Shown: positions 16,452 to 25,020 of the stretch, in pieces
How positions within the stretch are numbered: the stretch's first letter is position 1
How the letters are laid out: each line of letters starts with the position of its first letter
Source of the DNA: Terrimicrobium sacchariphilum
GTDB lineage: Bacteria; Verrucomicrobiota; Verrucomicrobiia; Chthoniobacterales; Terrimicrobiaceae
Assembly: GCF_001613545.1 (NCBI RefSeq)
Contig: NZ_BDCO01000002.1
Coordinates: forward strand, 2,170,001 to 2,234,000
Direction of reading: 5' to 3'
DNA: 64,000 bases
Notes under the pieces: generated by a model
Database searches by the model: none
Told to the model about the DNA's origin: nothing
Seen by the model: the letters and a program-made list of their open reading frames with translations, nothing else
Program-made: the position numbers and the translations under genes

Positions 16452-17911
16452 ACCTGCTGCTTGCTTCAATTCTCATTCCCGTCCTTGCCGCGATCCTCGT
16501 CATCGCGGGCTTCAATGCGCGGCGGACGGCGATCTTCGCAGCGGCGCTCAACTTTCTGCTTACGCTGGTCATCGTCGGCCAGTTTAAGCAGGACGGTGGT
16601 TATCAGTTCCTGCTCAGTGTCCCGGCGGTGCCTGCTCTCGGTATCAAGTTCTCGCTCGGCGTGGACGGTCTCGGCGTCGCGATGCTCTTTCTCTCGACGG
16701 CCGTCACCCTCGCGGCCATAGCCATCGCCCGTCCTCCGAAGGCAAATGTCTCGTGGTTCTACGCGAGCCTGCTCTTCATCTCCGCGGGTGCGGTGGGTGC
16801 GTTTGTCTCGGTCGACGCATTCTTCTACTACATGTTCCACGAGCTGGCGCTTGTCCCGACCTTCCTCCTCATTGGTATTTGGGGATCGGGAGATCGGCAG
16901 ACGGCAGCTTGGAAGATCACCGTGTACCTCGCTTTTGGCAGCTTCGTCCTGCTGGTCGGCCTCATCGGCCTGTACCTGTCGCTGCCTGCTGGCAGTCGCA
17001 CATGGGACTTCCGCGAGCTCGCTCAGGCGGCTCGTATCGGGACGCTCGCTCCGGCGCCGTGGGTCTACCTCACGTTGTTCTTCGGCTTCGGCATCCTGGT
17101 TTCGCTCTTTCCGTTCCATACCTGGGCGCCCCAGGCTTACGCCTCGGCTCCTTCGCCTGCCGCCATGTTGCACGCGGGTGTGTTGAAGAAGTTCGGTCTC
17201 TACGGTCTGCTCCGTCTGGTGACACCGATCTTCCCGCCAGCGATCACGGAACCCTTTAACAACCTGCTCCTCGTCCTTCTGCTCGGCAACATCCTGTATG
17301 TCGGTCTCGTGACGATCTCGCAGCGCAAGCTCGATCTCATGCTCGGTTACTCCAGCGTGATGCACATGGGCTACATTTTCCTCGGTATCCTGAGCTGGAC
17401 CACGATCGGCCTCGCGGGTGCGGCTCTCATGCTCGTGGCTCACGGCCTCTCGATTGCTGCACTTTTTGCCCTCTCTGGCGAACTCCGCGAGCGCACAGGT
17501 ACTCTCAAGTTCTCCGAGTTGGGTGGTCTGGCCCGTACAATGCCCAAGTTTGGCCTCCTGTTCGGTTTCGCTGCCATGGCTTCGATCGGCCTGCCGGGTT
17601 TTGCAAACTTCGCCGGTGAGTTGATGGTGTTCTTCGGCGGCTTTTCCGCTGGCAAGCCTGTTGTCGGACTCAACAATTTTCAAATCGCCACGGCCATCGC
17701 GGTCTGGGGTGTTGTGATCTCTGCGGTGTACATGCTCCGCGCCTACCGCCGCGTCTTTTTCGGTCCTCCGCTTGAGCGCTGGAAGGATCTTCCGGAAATC
17801 TCCACCCACGCCAAGATCTGCGTGGTCGGCCTGCTCATCCTCCTGCTCATCTTCGGCTTTGCTCCTCAGCTTCTCGTGAAATTCGTCCTTCCTGCCATCG
17901 TCCAGCCATGA
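16448..17911 (+). CDS. nuoM: NADH-quinone oxidoreductase subunit M
   Basis: The second antiporter-like proton-pumping subunit of complex I, 487 residues, about 14 helices. FYYMFHELALVPTFLLIGIWG near residue 123 carries the key glutamate, SLFPFHTWAPQAYASAP holds the HTWAP signature, HAGVLKKFGLYG the channel lysine, and VMHMGYIFLG follows. The true start is ATG 16448, overlapping the nuoL stop (ATGA). The frame is open for a further 84 bases upstream inside nuoL, but that extension is not conserved-looking. Confidence 0.95.
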   Translation: MNLLLASILIPVLAAILVIAGFNARRTAIFAAALNFLLTLVIVGQFKQDGGYQFLLSVPAVPALGIKFSLGVDGLGVAMLFLSTAVTLAAIAIARPPKANVSWFYASLLFISAGAVGAFVSVDAFFYYMFHELALVPTFLLIGIWGSGDRQTAAWKITVYLAFGSFVLLVGLIGLYLSLPAGSRTWDFRELAQAARIGTLAPAPWVYLTLFFGFGILVSLFPFHTWAPQAYASAPSPAAMLHAGVLKKFGLYGLLRLVTPIFPPAITEPFNNLLLVLLLGNILYVGLVTISQRKLDLMLGYSSVMHMGYIFLGILSWTTIGLAGAALMLVAHGLSIAALFALSGELRERTGTLKFSELGGLARTMPKFGLLFGFAAMASIGLPGFANFAGELMVFFGGFSAGKPVVGLNNFQIATAIAVWGVVISAVYMLRAYRRVFFGPPLERWKDLPEISTHAKICVVGLLILLLIFGFAPQLLVKFVLPAIVQP

Positions 17912-19356
17912 TTGTTCCCTACGCTCTCGAAATTTCCGTCGTCTGCGTGGGCATCTTCCTGCTCATGGTGGATGCATTCCTCAAGACTGACAAAACCACC
18001 ATCGCCTGGACGGGAGTGGTCGTGCTCCTCGCGATTTTCGGCCTTACCTTTGCGCTGGGACCCATGCCCAAGGGTGTCATCCCGGAGGGGTTCTACGTAC
18101 TCGATCCTACGTCGCTGTTCTTTAAGCGGTTTCTGCTGCTGGCGACGGTTCTTACGCTCATCCTCTCGGTCGACTACTCGCCGGTTTACCAAAAATTCGT
18201 TCCAGCGGCTTCTCCTCAAGCCGGTCTGGGTGAGTTCTTTACGTTGCCGGTTTTTGCCTGCGCAGGCATGATGTTCATGGTTTCGGCCAATGATTTCATC
18301 ATGATCTTCGTCGCCCTCGAACTGGTGACGATTGCCTTTTACGTGCTCGTGGCGAGCATGCGGAAGAACCAGGGAAGCCTCGAGGCGGGCGTGAAATACC
18401 TGATCCTTGGCGCTCTTTCAACCGGGTTCCTCGTCTACGGCATCACCTGGCTCTACGGCATCACGGGTTATACCTCGCTGGAAGGCATTCAGAGCGTCCT
18501 TCCGCGCGTGCCTGAGCAGTATCAGCCCAGTGTGCTTTTCGGCCTCGGCTTGGTGCTGGTGGCGCTCGGATTCAAGGTTGCCGCCGTGCCATTCCAGTTC
18601 TGGGTGCCCGATGTCTACCAGGGCGCTCCCACTCCGGTGACCGCCTATCTTTCCGTCGCCTCCAAGGCAGCGGGCTTCGTGGTCTTGCTGCGGGTCCTTG
18701 AGCCGTTCGTCACCACTCCGGCCTTTCAGGTCAAAGTCTTCGGTATCCTGACGATTCTCGCTGCAGTGACGCTCGTTCTCGGCAACCTCGCCGCGATGTC
18801 CCAGCAGAATCTCAAGCGCCTTCTCGCCTACTCCAGCATCGCTCACGCCGGTTATCTGCTCGTGGCGGTGGCCAGTCTCTCGGCTCCGGGGGCCAGAGTG
18901 GCGATCGGGTTCTACCTTGGCGGCTATCTGGTGATGACCTTCCTCGCCTTCCTTGTGCTGCTGAATGTGGCCAAGGCCAGTGGCGGCGACGACATCCGCG
19001 ATTTTAACGGCCTCGGCAAGCGCTCGCCAGTTCTCGCTCTTGGCCTGCTCATCGCCATGCTCTCGCTGGCTGGCCTTCCGTTCACCATCGGTTTTCTCGG
19101 TAAGTTCTTCATTTTCGAAGCGGCTCTCGCCAGTGGTCAGTACGTGCTCGTGGTCCTAGGTGCCATCACCGTGGCCTGTGGCTTCTACTACTACTTGAAG
19201 GTCGTGATGGCTATGTACTGGCAGCCCGCCGCGCCCAGCGCGACGAGTATCCAGGTAAGTCCCTTCGGGCACTTCCTGATTGGGCTTCTGGTCCTGGCGA
19301 TCATTCTCTTTGGCATCTTCCCGCAGCCGCTCCTCGGTGCCCTGACGCACCTCTAG
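17908..19356 (+). CDS. nuoN: NADH-quinone oxidoreductase subunit N
   Basis: The antiporter-like subunit of complex I next to NuoK, 482 residues with about 14 helices. IMIFVALELVTIAFYVLVA near residue 130 carries the conserved glutamate, FKVAAVPFQFWVPDVYQGAP holds the channel lysine, and YSSIAHAGYLLVAV follows. A quinone site is not formed here. It overlaps nuoM by four bases and closes the nuo set; the small membrane gene 10 bases downstream may be co-transcribed. Confidence 0.95.
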   Translation: MIVPYALEISVVCVGIFLLMVDAFLKTDKTTIAWTGVVVLLAIFGLTFALGPMPKGVIPEGFYVLDPTSLFFKRFLLLATVLTLILSVDYSPVYQKFVPAASPQAGLGEFFTLPVFACAGMMFMVSANDFIMIFVALELVTIAFYVLVASMRKNQGSLEAGVKYLILGALSTGFLVYGITWLYGITGYTSLEGIQSVLPRVPEQYQPSVLFGLGLVLVALGFKVAAVPFQFWVPDVYQGAPTPVTAYLSVASKAAGFVVLLRVLEPFVTTPAFQVKVFGILTILAAVTLVLGNLAAMSQQNLKRLLAYSSIAHAGYLLVAVASLSAPGARVAIGFYLGGYLVMTFLAFLVLLNVAKASGGDDIRDFNGLGKRSPVLALGLLIAMLSLAGLPFTIGFLGKFFIFEAALASGQYVLVVLGAITVACGFYYYLKVVMAMYWQPAAPSATSIQVSPFGHFLIGLLVLAIILFGIFPQPLLGALTHL

Positions 19357-19366
19357 GCGGAGGCTC

Positions 19367-19765
19367 TTGCAAAAATCGTTCCCCCTTGGTGCCCGCGTCT
19401 TTCGTCTCCTTGTCCTGATGGGGTTCGTTCCCCATCTGGCAGGCAGCGCGATCTTTGGCATGGTCATGCATGGATGGACGGGAGCTTTGTTTCTGCCGCT
19501 CTTCGCCTTCTTCGGCTGGTTCCTCCTGCCGGTGCAGTGGGCGGTGTCGTTTACCCAGTGGATCCTCTTCGTAAAATACCGGAGGAGCTTCCCGTGGGTG
19601 ACAGCGGCGCTGGCGGTCGTGGCCCCCATTTTGTTGGCATCGGTGGGCCGGCTTGAGTCAGACGATGGATTCGATGTCGCAATAGCGTTTGCCTCAGCAG
19701 GGGCGGCATCCGTGCTGGTGTCGGCCTGGATTCTCTGGCTGGAGTACCAGAACAGTGAGGACTGA
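19367..19765 (+). CDS. Small uncharacterised membrane protein after nuoN
   Basis: A 132-residue protein with about four hydrophobic helices and a short acidic C-terminus (LEYQNSED). I do not recognise the family. TTG at 19367 is chosen because GGAG lies four bases upstream; ATG at 19418 is an alternative. Its position ten bases behind nuoN suggests co-expression with complex I, but no known complex I accessory matches it. The 96 bases before the convergent folA gene show no clear terminator. Confidence 0.6.
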   Translation: MQKSFPLGARVFRLLVLMGFVPHLAGSAIFGMVMHGWTGALFLPLFAFFGWFLLPVQWAVSFTQWILFVKYRRSFPWVTAALAVVAPILLASVGRLESDDGFDVAIAFASAGAASVLVSAWILWLEYQNSED

Positions 19766-19861
19766 GGGTCGCTGAACGGGCGGGGCAATTACGGACCAGC
19801 ATTTCTGCGTGCTCCGAAAGGTTGCCTCCGGCCTCGGTTTGTATTGCCTGGAAATTTGCGT

Positions 19862-20314
19862 TTAGCGGCGGACGTATCGCTCCACGGTCATCCCGGGACT
19901 GGATATCACTGTCTCCCGGAGTGCGAAATCCTGCTCGAATGCCGGGAAATATGCGTCACCTTCGACCGGCTCGGGCAGTCGGGTGAGCAGAATCTCTCGG
20001 CATTTGGGTAGCAGGGCGGCATAGAGCTCGGCTCCGCCGATCAGGAAGATCTCACACCCTTTTGGCGCTGTGGGAATGCGGTCCAGATCATGCAGCACCG
20101 TCACGCCGGGAATGGCGATCTCCTGGCGCGTCAGCACCCAGTTTTCCCGGCCAGGCAGCGGCTTTCCGATGGAATCGTAGGTTTTACGCCCCATCAGGAC
20201 GACATGGCCGAGAGTAGTGCGCTTGAAGAATTTCATGTCCTCGGGCAGCCGCCACGGGATAGTGCCAGCCTTTCCAATCACCCGGTTGGCCGCCATCGCA
20301 GCGATCGCGATCAT
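19862..20314 (-). CDS. folA: Dihydrofolate reductase
   Basis: Reduces dihydrofolate to tetrahydrofolate with NADPH. The 150-residue protein begins with [20 protein letters not shown], the standard N-terminus, followed by [12 protein letters not shown] (catalytic acid in PEDM, substrate-contact residues in FKRTT). [18 protein letters not shown] is the NADPH-binding region and [15 protein letters not shown] the glycine-rich loop. It overlaps the thyA stop by four bases, the usual pairing that recycles the dihydrofolate made by ThyA. Confidence 0.97.
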   Translation of the reverse strand: MIAIAAMAANRVIGKAGTIPWRLPEDMKFFKRTTLGHVVLMGRKTYDSIGKPLPGRENWVLTRQEIAIPGVTVLHDLDRIPTAPKGCEIFLIGGAELYAALLPKCREILLTRLPEPVEGDAYFPAFEQDFALRETVISSPGMTVERYVRR

Positions 20315-21105
20315 ACGGAGATAGGCGCCTTGATGGCCGGATGCGGATCGTAGCCTTCCAGGGTGAAGTCCTCGTAGCGGAAATCTCCGATCTCCTTCAC
20401 CGCCGGGTTCAGTTTCATGCGGGGCAGGGGGCGAAAGTCGCGGCTAAGCTGTTCACGGGCCTGATCGAGATGATTTGAGTATAGATGCAAGTCGCCGAAG
20501 GTATGCACAAACTCTCCCGGCTGTAGGCCGCAGACCTGTGCCACCATAAGCGTGAGCAGCGCATACGAGGCAATGTTGAAGGGCACGCCGAGGAACAGGT
20601 CGGCGCTACGCTGGTACAGCTGGCAGCTCAACTCGCCATCCTGCACATAGAACTGAAACAATGCATGGCAGGGTGCCAGCGCCATCTGGGAAATCTCACC
20701 GGGATTCCAGGCTGACACAATAAGCCGTCGGCTGTCGGGATTTTTACGGATCTGGTCGATGACCTCTGCAATCTGGTCGATTGATTGCCCCTGGGAGTTG
20801 CGCCAGTCCCTCCACTGAGCGCCGTATACGCGGCCAAGGTCGCCATTTTGATCGGCCCACTCGTCCCAGATCGTCACCTTGTTCTCCCGGAGATAGGTGA
20901 CATTGGTGTCTCCCTGCAGGAACCACAGCAACTCATGAATGATCGAACGGAGATGGAGCTTCTTGGTGGTGAGCAAGGGAAAGGTATCGCGCAGATCGAA
21001 GCGCTCCTGCGCCCCGAAAACCGAGTATGTGCCCGTGCCCGTCCGGTCGGACTTGTATTTGCCCTGTTCGAGGACGAGGCGGAGCAGGCGATGGTATTGC
21101 TGCAT
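20311..21105 (-). CDS. thyA: Thymidylate synthase
   Basis: Methylates dUMP to dTMP using methylene-tetrahydrofolate. At 264 residues it matches the short E. coli-type enzyme. Seen are the phosphate-binding arginine region [14 protein letters not shown] near residue 18, the catalytic cysteine in [12 protein letters not shown] near residue 146, the arginine-rich [18 protein letters not shown], and the C-terminal [10 protein letters not shown] closing segment. It is translated together with folA. The ATG start lies in the gap that also holds the divergent hydrolase promoter. Confidence 0.97.
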   Translation of the reverse strand: MQQYHRLLRLVLEQGKYKSDRTGTGTYSVFGAQERFDLRDTFPLLTTKKLHLRSIIHELLWFLQGDTNVTYLRENKVTIWDEWADQNGDLGRVYGAQWRDWRNSQGQSIDQIAEVIDQIRKNPDSRRLIVSAWNPGEISQMALAPCHALFQFYVQDGELSCQLYQRSADLFLGVPFNIASYALLTLMVAQVCGLQPGEFVHTFGDLHLYSNHLDQAREQLSRDFRPLPRMKLNPAVKEIGDFRYEDFTLEGYDPHPAIKAPISV

Positions 21106-21206
21106 AGGCTTGAAAAGGATGCACGGTACTGCATGGGGAGGCGAAAGAAAAATCGCCGGAAAACCTGCTGGTCGTGGACAGGGGGAATTGCCGTATATTT
21201 GCCTCG

Positions 21207-21986
21207 ATGTTTGAGGTTATCACCCTGGGAAGCGGCAGTGCTGGCAATTCCATGCTCGTGCGCGGCACCTCGAGCGCATTCCTGGTCGATGCGGGCCTGA
21301 GTGCGAAACAGCTTTCTGTCCGGCTTCAGGCCTGCGGGGTGCGTGTCGAGGACCTTTCGGGAGTTCTCCTCACTCATGAACATCAGGACCATTGCGGAGG
21401 GCTGAAGGTTCTCATGAACCGCTGCCGTTTCCCGGTGTATTGCAACCCGCTTACCGCTCGCGCCATGTCCGATGCTGGATTCCCGCATGCGAATTGGCAG
21501 CTTTTTCAGAACGGATGCGCATTCGCCTTGAGTGAGTTCACCATTCTGCCATTTCAGGTTCCGCACGATGCCTCTGATCCTGTTGGGTTTCGCATCTCTA
21601 CTCGAGGGGCATGTCTTGGCGTATTAACCGACCTCGGCTACGCGACGCGTAACGTCTTCGATGTGCTCAAGGGCATCCATGCCCTGCTCATCGAGACGAA
21701 TTACGACGAGGAGATGCTCCAGCGCGACATCCGCCGGCCATGGTCGGTGAAACAGCGCATTCAATCGAAGCACGGGCATCTTTCAAATACCGCAGCCGCC
21801 CGAGTGGTGGAGGAACTCCACGCGCCTGACCTGAGACATGTCATTCTTGGCCACTTGAGCAAGGACTGCAACTCCCCCGACCTGGCCGAAACCTGTGTAC
21901 GATCCACCCTGGAGGCGCGTGGACGAGGAACCTCGGTTTATTGTGCCGGGCAGGACGTGCCGAGTCCGGCTTTTGCCCTTATTTAG
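21207..21986 (+). CDS. MBL-fold metallo-hydrolase, YycJ/WalJ type
   Basis: A 259-residue metallo-beta-lactamase-fold hydrolase. [15 protein letters not shown] opens the fold, [10 protein letters not shown] is the HxHxDH metal motif, [11 protein letters not shown] supplies the third histidine region, LTDLGY the bridging aspartate and [10 protein letters not shown] the last histidine. [12 protein letters not shown] and GHLSKDCN resemble YycJ/WalJ, which has been linked to cell wall coordination and DNA repair. The start is ATG 21207; the frame is open 33 bases further upstream. It ends inside the last eight bases of the convergent GYF-Yip1 gene. Confidence 0.82.
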   Translation: MFEVITLGSGSAGNSMLVRGTSSAFLVDAGLSAKQLSVRLQACGVRVEDLSGVLLTHEHQDHCGGLKVLMNRCRFPVYCNPLTARAMSDAGFPHANWQLFQNGCAFALSEFTILPFQVPHDASDPVGFRISTRGACLGVLTDLGYATRNVFDVLKGIHALLIETNYDEEMLQRDIRRPWSVKQRIQSKHGHLSNTAAARVVEELHAPDLRHVILGHLSKDCNSPDLAETCVRSTLEARGRGTSVYCAGQDVPSPAFALI

Positions 21987-22842
21987 GAAGCACCTGGGGA
22001 GCGAGTCCGATAACCAAAGCGGTCAGCCCGAGCATCAGCCCGCAGCAAAAAAGCATCGGGATGACGACGCCAATCGTTGCCTTGGCCGAGGAAACCTGGT
22101 GTGTCTCCCGCAGGGCGATCACCATCAGAATCGAGAAGGCGAAGAAGAACAGCGGACCCCCGCAGATGGGGATGAACTGGACGAGGGACGCCGTGCCCCC
22201 CGCGTAGCAAAACGCTCGGAATGTGGCTTCAAAGGGTTTGGTCGTGCCGCCTATCACCGAGAGCAGGCCATGAAAGATTGCCGCGGAAATCACGGTGCCG
22301 AGCATCACGAGGAGAGGGACAAGGGGAAGCACCGATGCCTGACTCCAGAGAAACTCCGACTGCGACATACCCTTGGGAATAGTCGGAGCGAGAGCCTCGG
22401 GGTTCACCTGCGCGAGCGCGACCCGGTAGAGGAATGCAACCCAGATTGTGAGGGTCGAAATGAGGGTGAAAAAAATCATCGGCCGCTTGTAGCCCGAGGT
22501 CGCAGATGAGGCGCGAAACGTCTGTACCGGCGTGGCAAAGATCTGCCGGAAAGTTTCAAACAAGGCTTTGAAGAAACCCAGCTCGCCCACCCGTTCCCAG
22601 GCAGGCTGGGGAATGTCTTCTTGTTTGCGCTCGATGATGGAAGGGAGAGACTCGAGCTCGGGCTCCGGGTCGGGAACCTCCGGGAGATTGTCAAACTCGC
22701 CCAATGGCTTCCAGGCATCCATGGGCTCCCGCCAGGCGAGATCAGACGCGAGGAAACGCCCGGTTTTCAGTCCTTCCGCGACCTCTTCCGGGGAAAACTG
22801 ACCGAGGGGTTGCCTGTTGCGGGCGATGTGAATACGGAACAT
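21979..22842 (-). CDS. GYF_2 domain plus Yip1-like membrane protein
   Basis: A 287-residue protein with an N-terminal GYF_2-type module (DUF4339): IHIARNRQPLGQFSPEEV, then TGRFLASDLAWREPMDAWKPLGE. A polar linker follows (to about residue 90), then a Yip1-like bundle of about five transmembrane helices with LVMLGTVISAAIFHG and GGTASLVQFIPICGGPLFF. GYF_2 modules in bacteria sit on the cytosolic side and presumably bind proline-rich peptides; Yip1 domains organise membranes in eukaryotes. Function is unknown. The combination is common in planctomycetes and verrucomicrobia, to my knowledge. Start ATG, 58 bases after the small membrane gene. Confidence 0.75.
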   Translation of the reverse strand: MFRIHIARNRQPLGQFSPEEVAEGLKTGRFLASDLAWREPMDAWKPLGEFDNLPEVPDPEPELESLPSIIERKQEDIPQPAWERVGELGFFKALFETFRQIFATPVQTFRASSATSGYKRPMIFFTLISTLTIWVAFLYRVALAQVNPEALAPTIPKGMSQSEFLWSQASVLPLVPLLVMLGTVISAAIFHGLLSVIGGTTKPFEATFRAFCYAGGTASLVQFIPICGGPLFFFAFSILMVIALRETHQVSSAKATIGVVIPMLFCCGLMLGLTALVIGLAPQVLPK

Positions 22843-22900
22843 GAGACTGGGGCGGGGTTACACCAAGGACGCTGTGCGGTCAACCTTGAGCAGGCGGGGG

Positions 22901-23191
22901 CTAGTTCTTCTTGAGAAGCTTGCGGCTTCCCAAAGCGAGAAACAACCCGATGCCAAAGAGCAGGCATACGCTCCCGATTGCCATGGATATCGCGGGCTGG
23001 AGCGGAGAGTTCGCCGCCCAGGGATTGTTCTGAAGGAAATCCTTGGGCATGACGCTTGGCCACGCACAGCCGAGCACTCCGATGAGCAGGGAGAGGGTGG
23101 CGAAATAAGCAAAAGGCCGCACCAGATGGGAGGGGGCAAAATAGGCTGGAACGCAGAAAATGAGAATGAAGAGTACGTAAAGGTAATGCAT
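22901..23191 (-). CDS. Small three-helix membrane protein, unknown
   Basis: A 96-residue protein with three hydrophobic segments (about residues 3-20, 28-46, 68-88) and a basic C-terminus (GSRKLLKKN), implying cytoplasmic C-terminal placement. The sequence MPKDFLQNNPWAANSPLQP between helices two and three is probably periplasmic. I do not recognise the family. It lies upstream of, and in line with, the GYF-Yip1 gene, so the two may share a transcript; it diverges from the FAD monooxygenase gene. Confidence 0.6.
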   Translation of the reverse strand: MHYLYVLFILIFCVPAYFAPSHLVRPFAYFATLSLLIGVLGCAWPSVMPKDFLQNNPWAANSPLQPAISMAIGSVCLLFGIGLFLALGSRKLLKKN

Positions 23192-23331
23192 GCCTCTGGT
23201 TGCTTACGGAAAATCTTTCGACTCGGCGAGCCTCTTTCTATGCGGTGGTGCAGACACATCATGGGGAAAAATGAAACGGTCGTGTGCGCGCAGTCTTGCT
23301 TCATCGGCCCGGTGGAGAGAAAACGTCTGGA

Positions 23332-24918
23332 ATGAGTCAGACAACGTCGTCCCCTGCGGATGTCTTGATCGTGGGAGCCGGCCCCGTCGGCCTCAGCGCC
23401 GCCCTTTGGCTGGCGCAGGCCGGGGTGAAGGTGCGCATCGTGGATCGTCTCGCCGCTCCGATGCGACAATCCCGCGCAGCGATCATTCATTCCCGCACCT
23501 TGGAGCATTTCGAGAGAATGGGGATCGTGGAGGACTTTCTCTCGGCCGGGGTGAAGGTTCATGGCGTCAATGTCATGGGAGAAGGAAATACCACCCTGCT
23601 TCATCCCCGGCTGGACAAGCTGCCCACGGCGTACCCTTTCATGCTGGGGTTGGATCAGTCCCATACCGAGGCCATCCTGGCGCGCAGGCTGGCGGGCTGC
23701 GGCGTGAGGGTGGAGCGCGGGACGGAGTTTCTGGCCTATGATGAACGTGACGCGGCGGTGTCGGTGCGATTGCGCATCGCCTCCGGCGGGCTGGAGGCGG
23801 CCTCGTTCCGGTACGTGATCGGCGCCGATGGCGCGCATAGCGCGGTGCGGGCCGCCATGAAGCTGCAGCTCGAGGGGGAGACGCTGGATTCCGTCTGGAT
23901 CACCGCCGATGTGAAAATCAGCTGGGAGCGGCCGCCGGATGAGCTGTTTGCCTATCTCGGACGCTCGGGGATGATCTTCATCGCCCCGCTCAATGACGAT
24001 CGCTGGCGGGTGATTCTCAATGTCTCCGGCATGACCATGCGTGACGCGGAGAAGCTGGGCTTGTCCGAGATCGAGGCCATCATCCAGGATCGCTTTGGCT
24101 CCCGCATCCCGATGTACGATCCCGTGTGGATCAGCCCCTTTGGCATCAATACCCGGCTGAGTCCCGCGATGAAAAAAGGCCGGGTCTTCATCGCTGGCGA
24201 TGCGTCGCATGTGCACAGTCCGGTCGGCGGACAGGGGATGAACACCGGTATCCAGGATGCGATTAATCTCTCGTGGAAGCTCGCCTCCGTCCTGCACGGA
24301 AATGGTGGAGAGGGCCTGCTGTCCAGCTATCAGATCGAGCGTCATGGCAATGCCCGCAAGCTGCTGGAGCGCGTGGGCCCCGCCACCCGCATGGCGGACC
24401 TGCATTCTTCTCTTTCCATCGAGGTGCGCAATCATCTCATCCGATTCGTCGGCCTCGTGGGCATGGACAATGCCATGGCCGAGACGGTGAGCATGTTGAA
24501 TGTGGCTTACCGGGACAGCGCCATCGTGGAGGAGGGGCATCTGGGCTGGCTCAGCGGCGCTCCCCATGCGGGCGAGCGGGCACCGGAGGCCTGGGGGTTG
24601 CAGACCCGAAGCGGGGCGCACACCCGCCTTCATGCTCTTTGGAAAGGGGATGGCCGGTTTCAGCTCTTGATCTTTGGCAATGCCCTGGCTCCGGCAGATC
24701 TGCCGGGTTTTGTCCGGGTGATCCGCATCTTCCGCGAGGGCAATGCGGGCGATTCTGTGGTCATCGACCGCCGAGGCGAGGCTCATAAGGCCTACGCTGT
24801 CGGAAAGGATGGCGCCTGCTATCTCATCCGCCCCGACGGTATCATTTCCTACCGTGGGATTTCCTCTGATATGAGTTTGTTAATCAGGCATTTGGAGAGA
24901 AATTTTGGCACTGAGTGA
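23332..24918 (+). CDS. FAD-dependent monooxygenase of the PheA/TfdB (phenol hydroxylase) type
   Basis: A 528-residue class A flavoprotein hydroxylase candidate. GxGxxG is VLIVGAGPVGLSAAL near residue 13, the DG motif is VIGADGAHSAVR near 162, and the GD motif is GDASHVHSPVGGQGMNTG near 288. The C-terminal ~130 residues resemble the thioredoxin-like tail of phenol hydroxylases. Such enzymes add one oxygen atom to an aromatic ring with NAD(P)H. The start is ATG 23332; the frame is open upstream to 23284 but that region has no ribosome binding site. It stands alone, with no ring-cleavage genes nearby, so the substrate is unknown. Confidence 0.85.
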   Translation: MSQTTSSPADVLIVGAGPVGLSAALWLAQAGVKVRIVDRLAAPMRQSRAAIIHSRTLEHFERMGIVEDFLSAGVKVHGVNVMGEGNTTLLHPRLDKLPTAYPFMLGLDQSHTEAILARRLAGCGVRVERGTEFLAYDERDAAVSVRLRIASGGLEAASFRYVIGADGAHSAVRAAMKLQLEGETLDSVWITADVKISWERPPDELFAYLGRSGMIFIAPLNDDRWRVILNVSGMTMRDAEKLGLSEIEAIIQDRFGSRIPMYDPVWISPFGINTRLSPAMKKGRVFIAGDASHVHSPVGGQGMNTGIQDAINLSWKLASVLHGNGGEGLLSSYQIERHGNARKLLERVGPATRMADLHSSLSIEVRNHLIRFVGLVGMDNAMAETVSMLNVAYRDSAIVEEGHLGWLSGAPHAGERAPEAWGLQTRSGAHTRLHALWKGDGRFQLLIFGNALAPADLPGFVRVIRIFREGNAGDSVVIDRRGEAHKAYAVGKDGACYLIRPDGIISYRGISSDMSLLIRHLERNFGTE

Positions 24919-24967
24919 TGGCGATCCTGAGTCGCAGTTAAGCTGCGAATGAGATTGGATTTCAAAA

Positions 24968-24984
24968 AATAAGAAAATCTTATT
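24968..24984. promoter_or_regulatory. Perfect 17-bp palindrome upstream of the radical SAM-Feo locus
   Basis: AATAAGA-AAA-TCTTATT, a perfect inverted repeat 36 bases before the first start codon. It abuts the candidate -35 box and would suit a dimeric repressor. An iron or redox regulator (Fur-, DtxR- or Rrf2-like) is inferred from the downstream genes; the sequence does not match a consensus I can name. Confidence 0.45.
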
Positions 24985-25012
24985 GTTGGTTCAAGACGGG
25001 ATGCTGTATGAT
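24983..25012 (+). promoter_or_regulatory. Candidate sigma-70-like promoter, possibly giving a leaderless mRNA
   Basis: TTGTTG (24983-24988), 18 bases, TATGAT (25007-25012). Transcription would start around 25018-25021, that is, at or next to the ATG at 25021, and no Shine-Dalgarno sequence precedes that ATG. The palindrome overlaps the upstream edge. Based on pattern only. Confidence 0.35.
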
Positions 25013-25020
25013 TTCGTCTT

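Noticed and set aside
16466-17809. Open frame of 447 codons opposite nuoM
   Set aside because: Same effect: reverse complement of hydrophobic helices gives a charged, Glu/Arg-rich false protein.
22858-24786. Open frame of 642 codons on the minus strand opposite the FAD monooxygenase
   Set aside because: It is antisense to a gene with complete FAD motifs, spans the promoter region and a second gene, and its translation has no recognisable motif; it is a shadow caused by GC-rich third positions.
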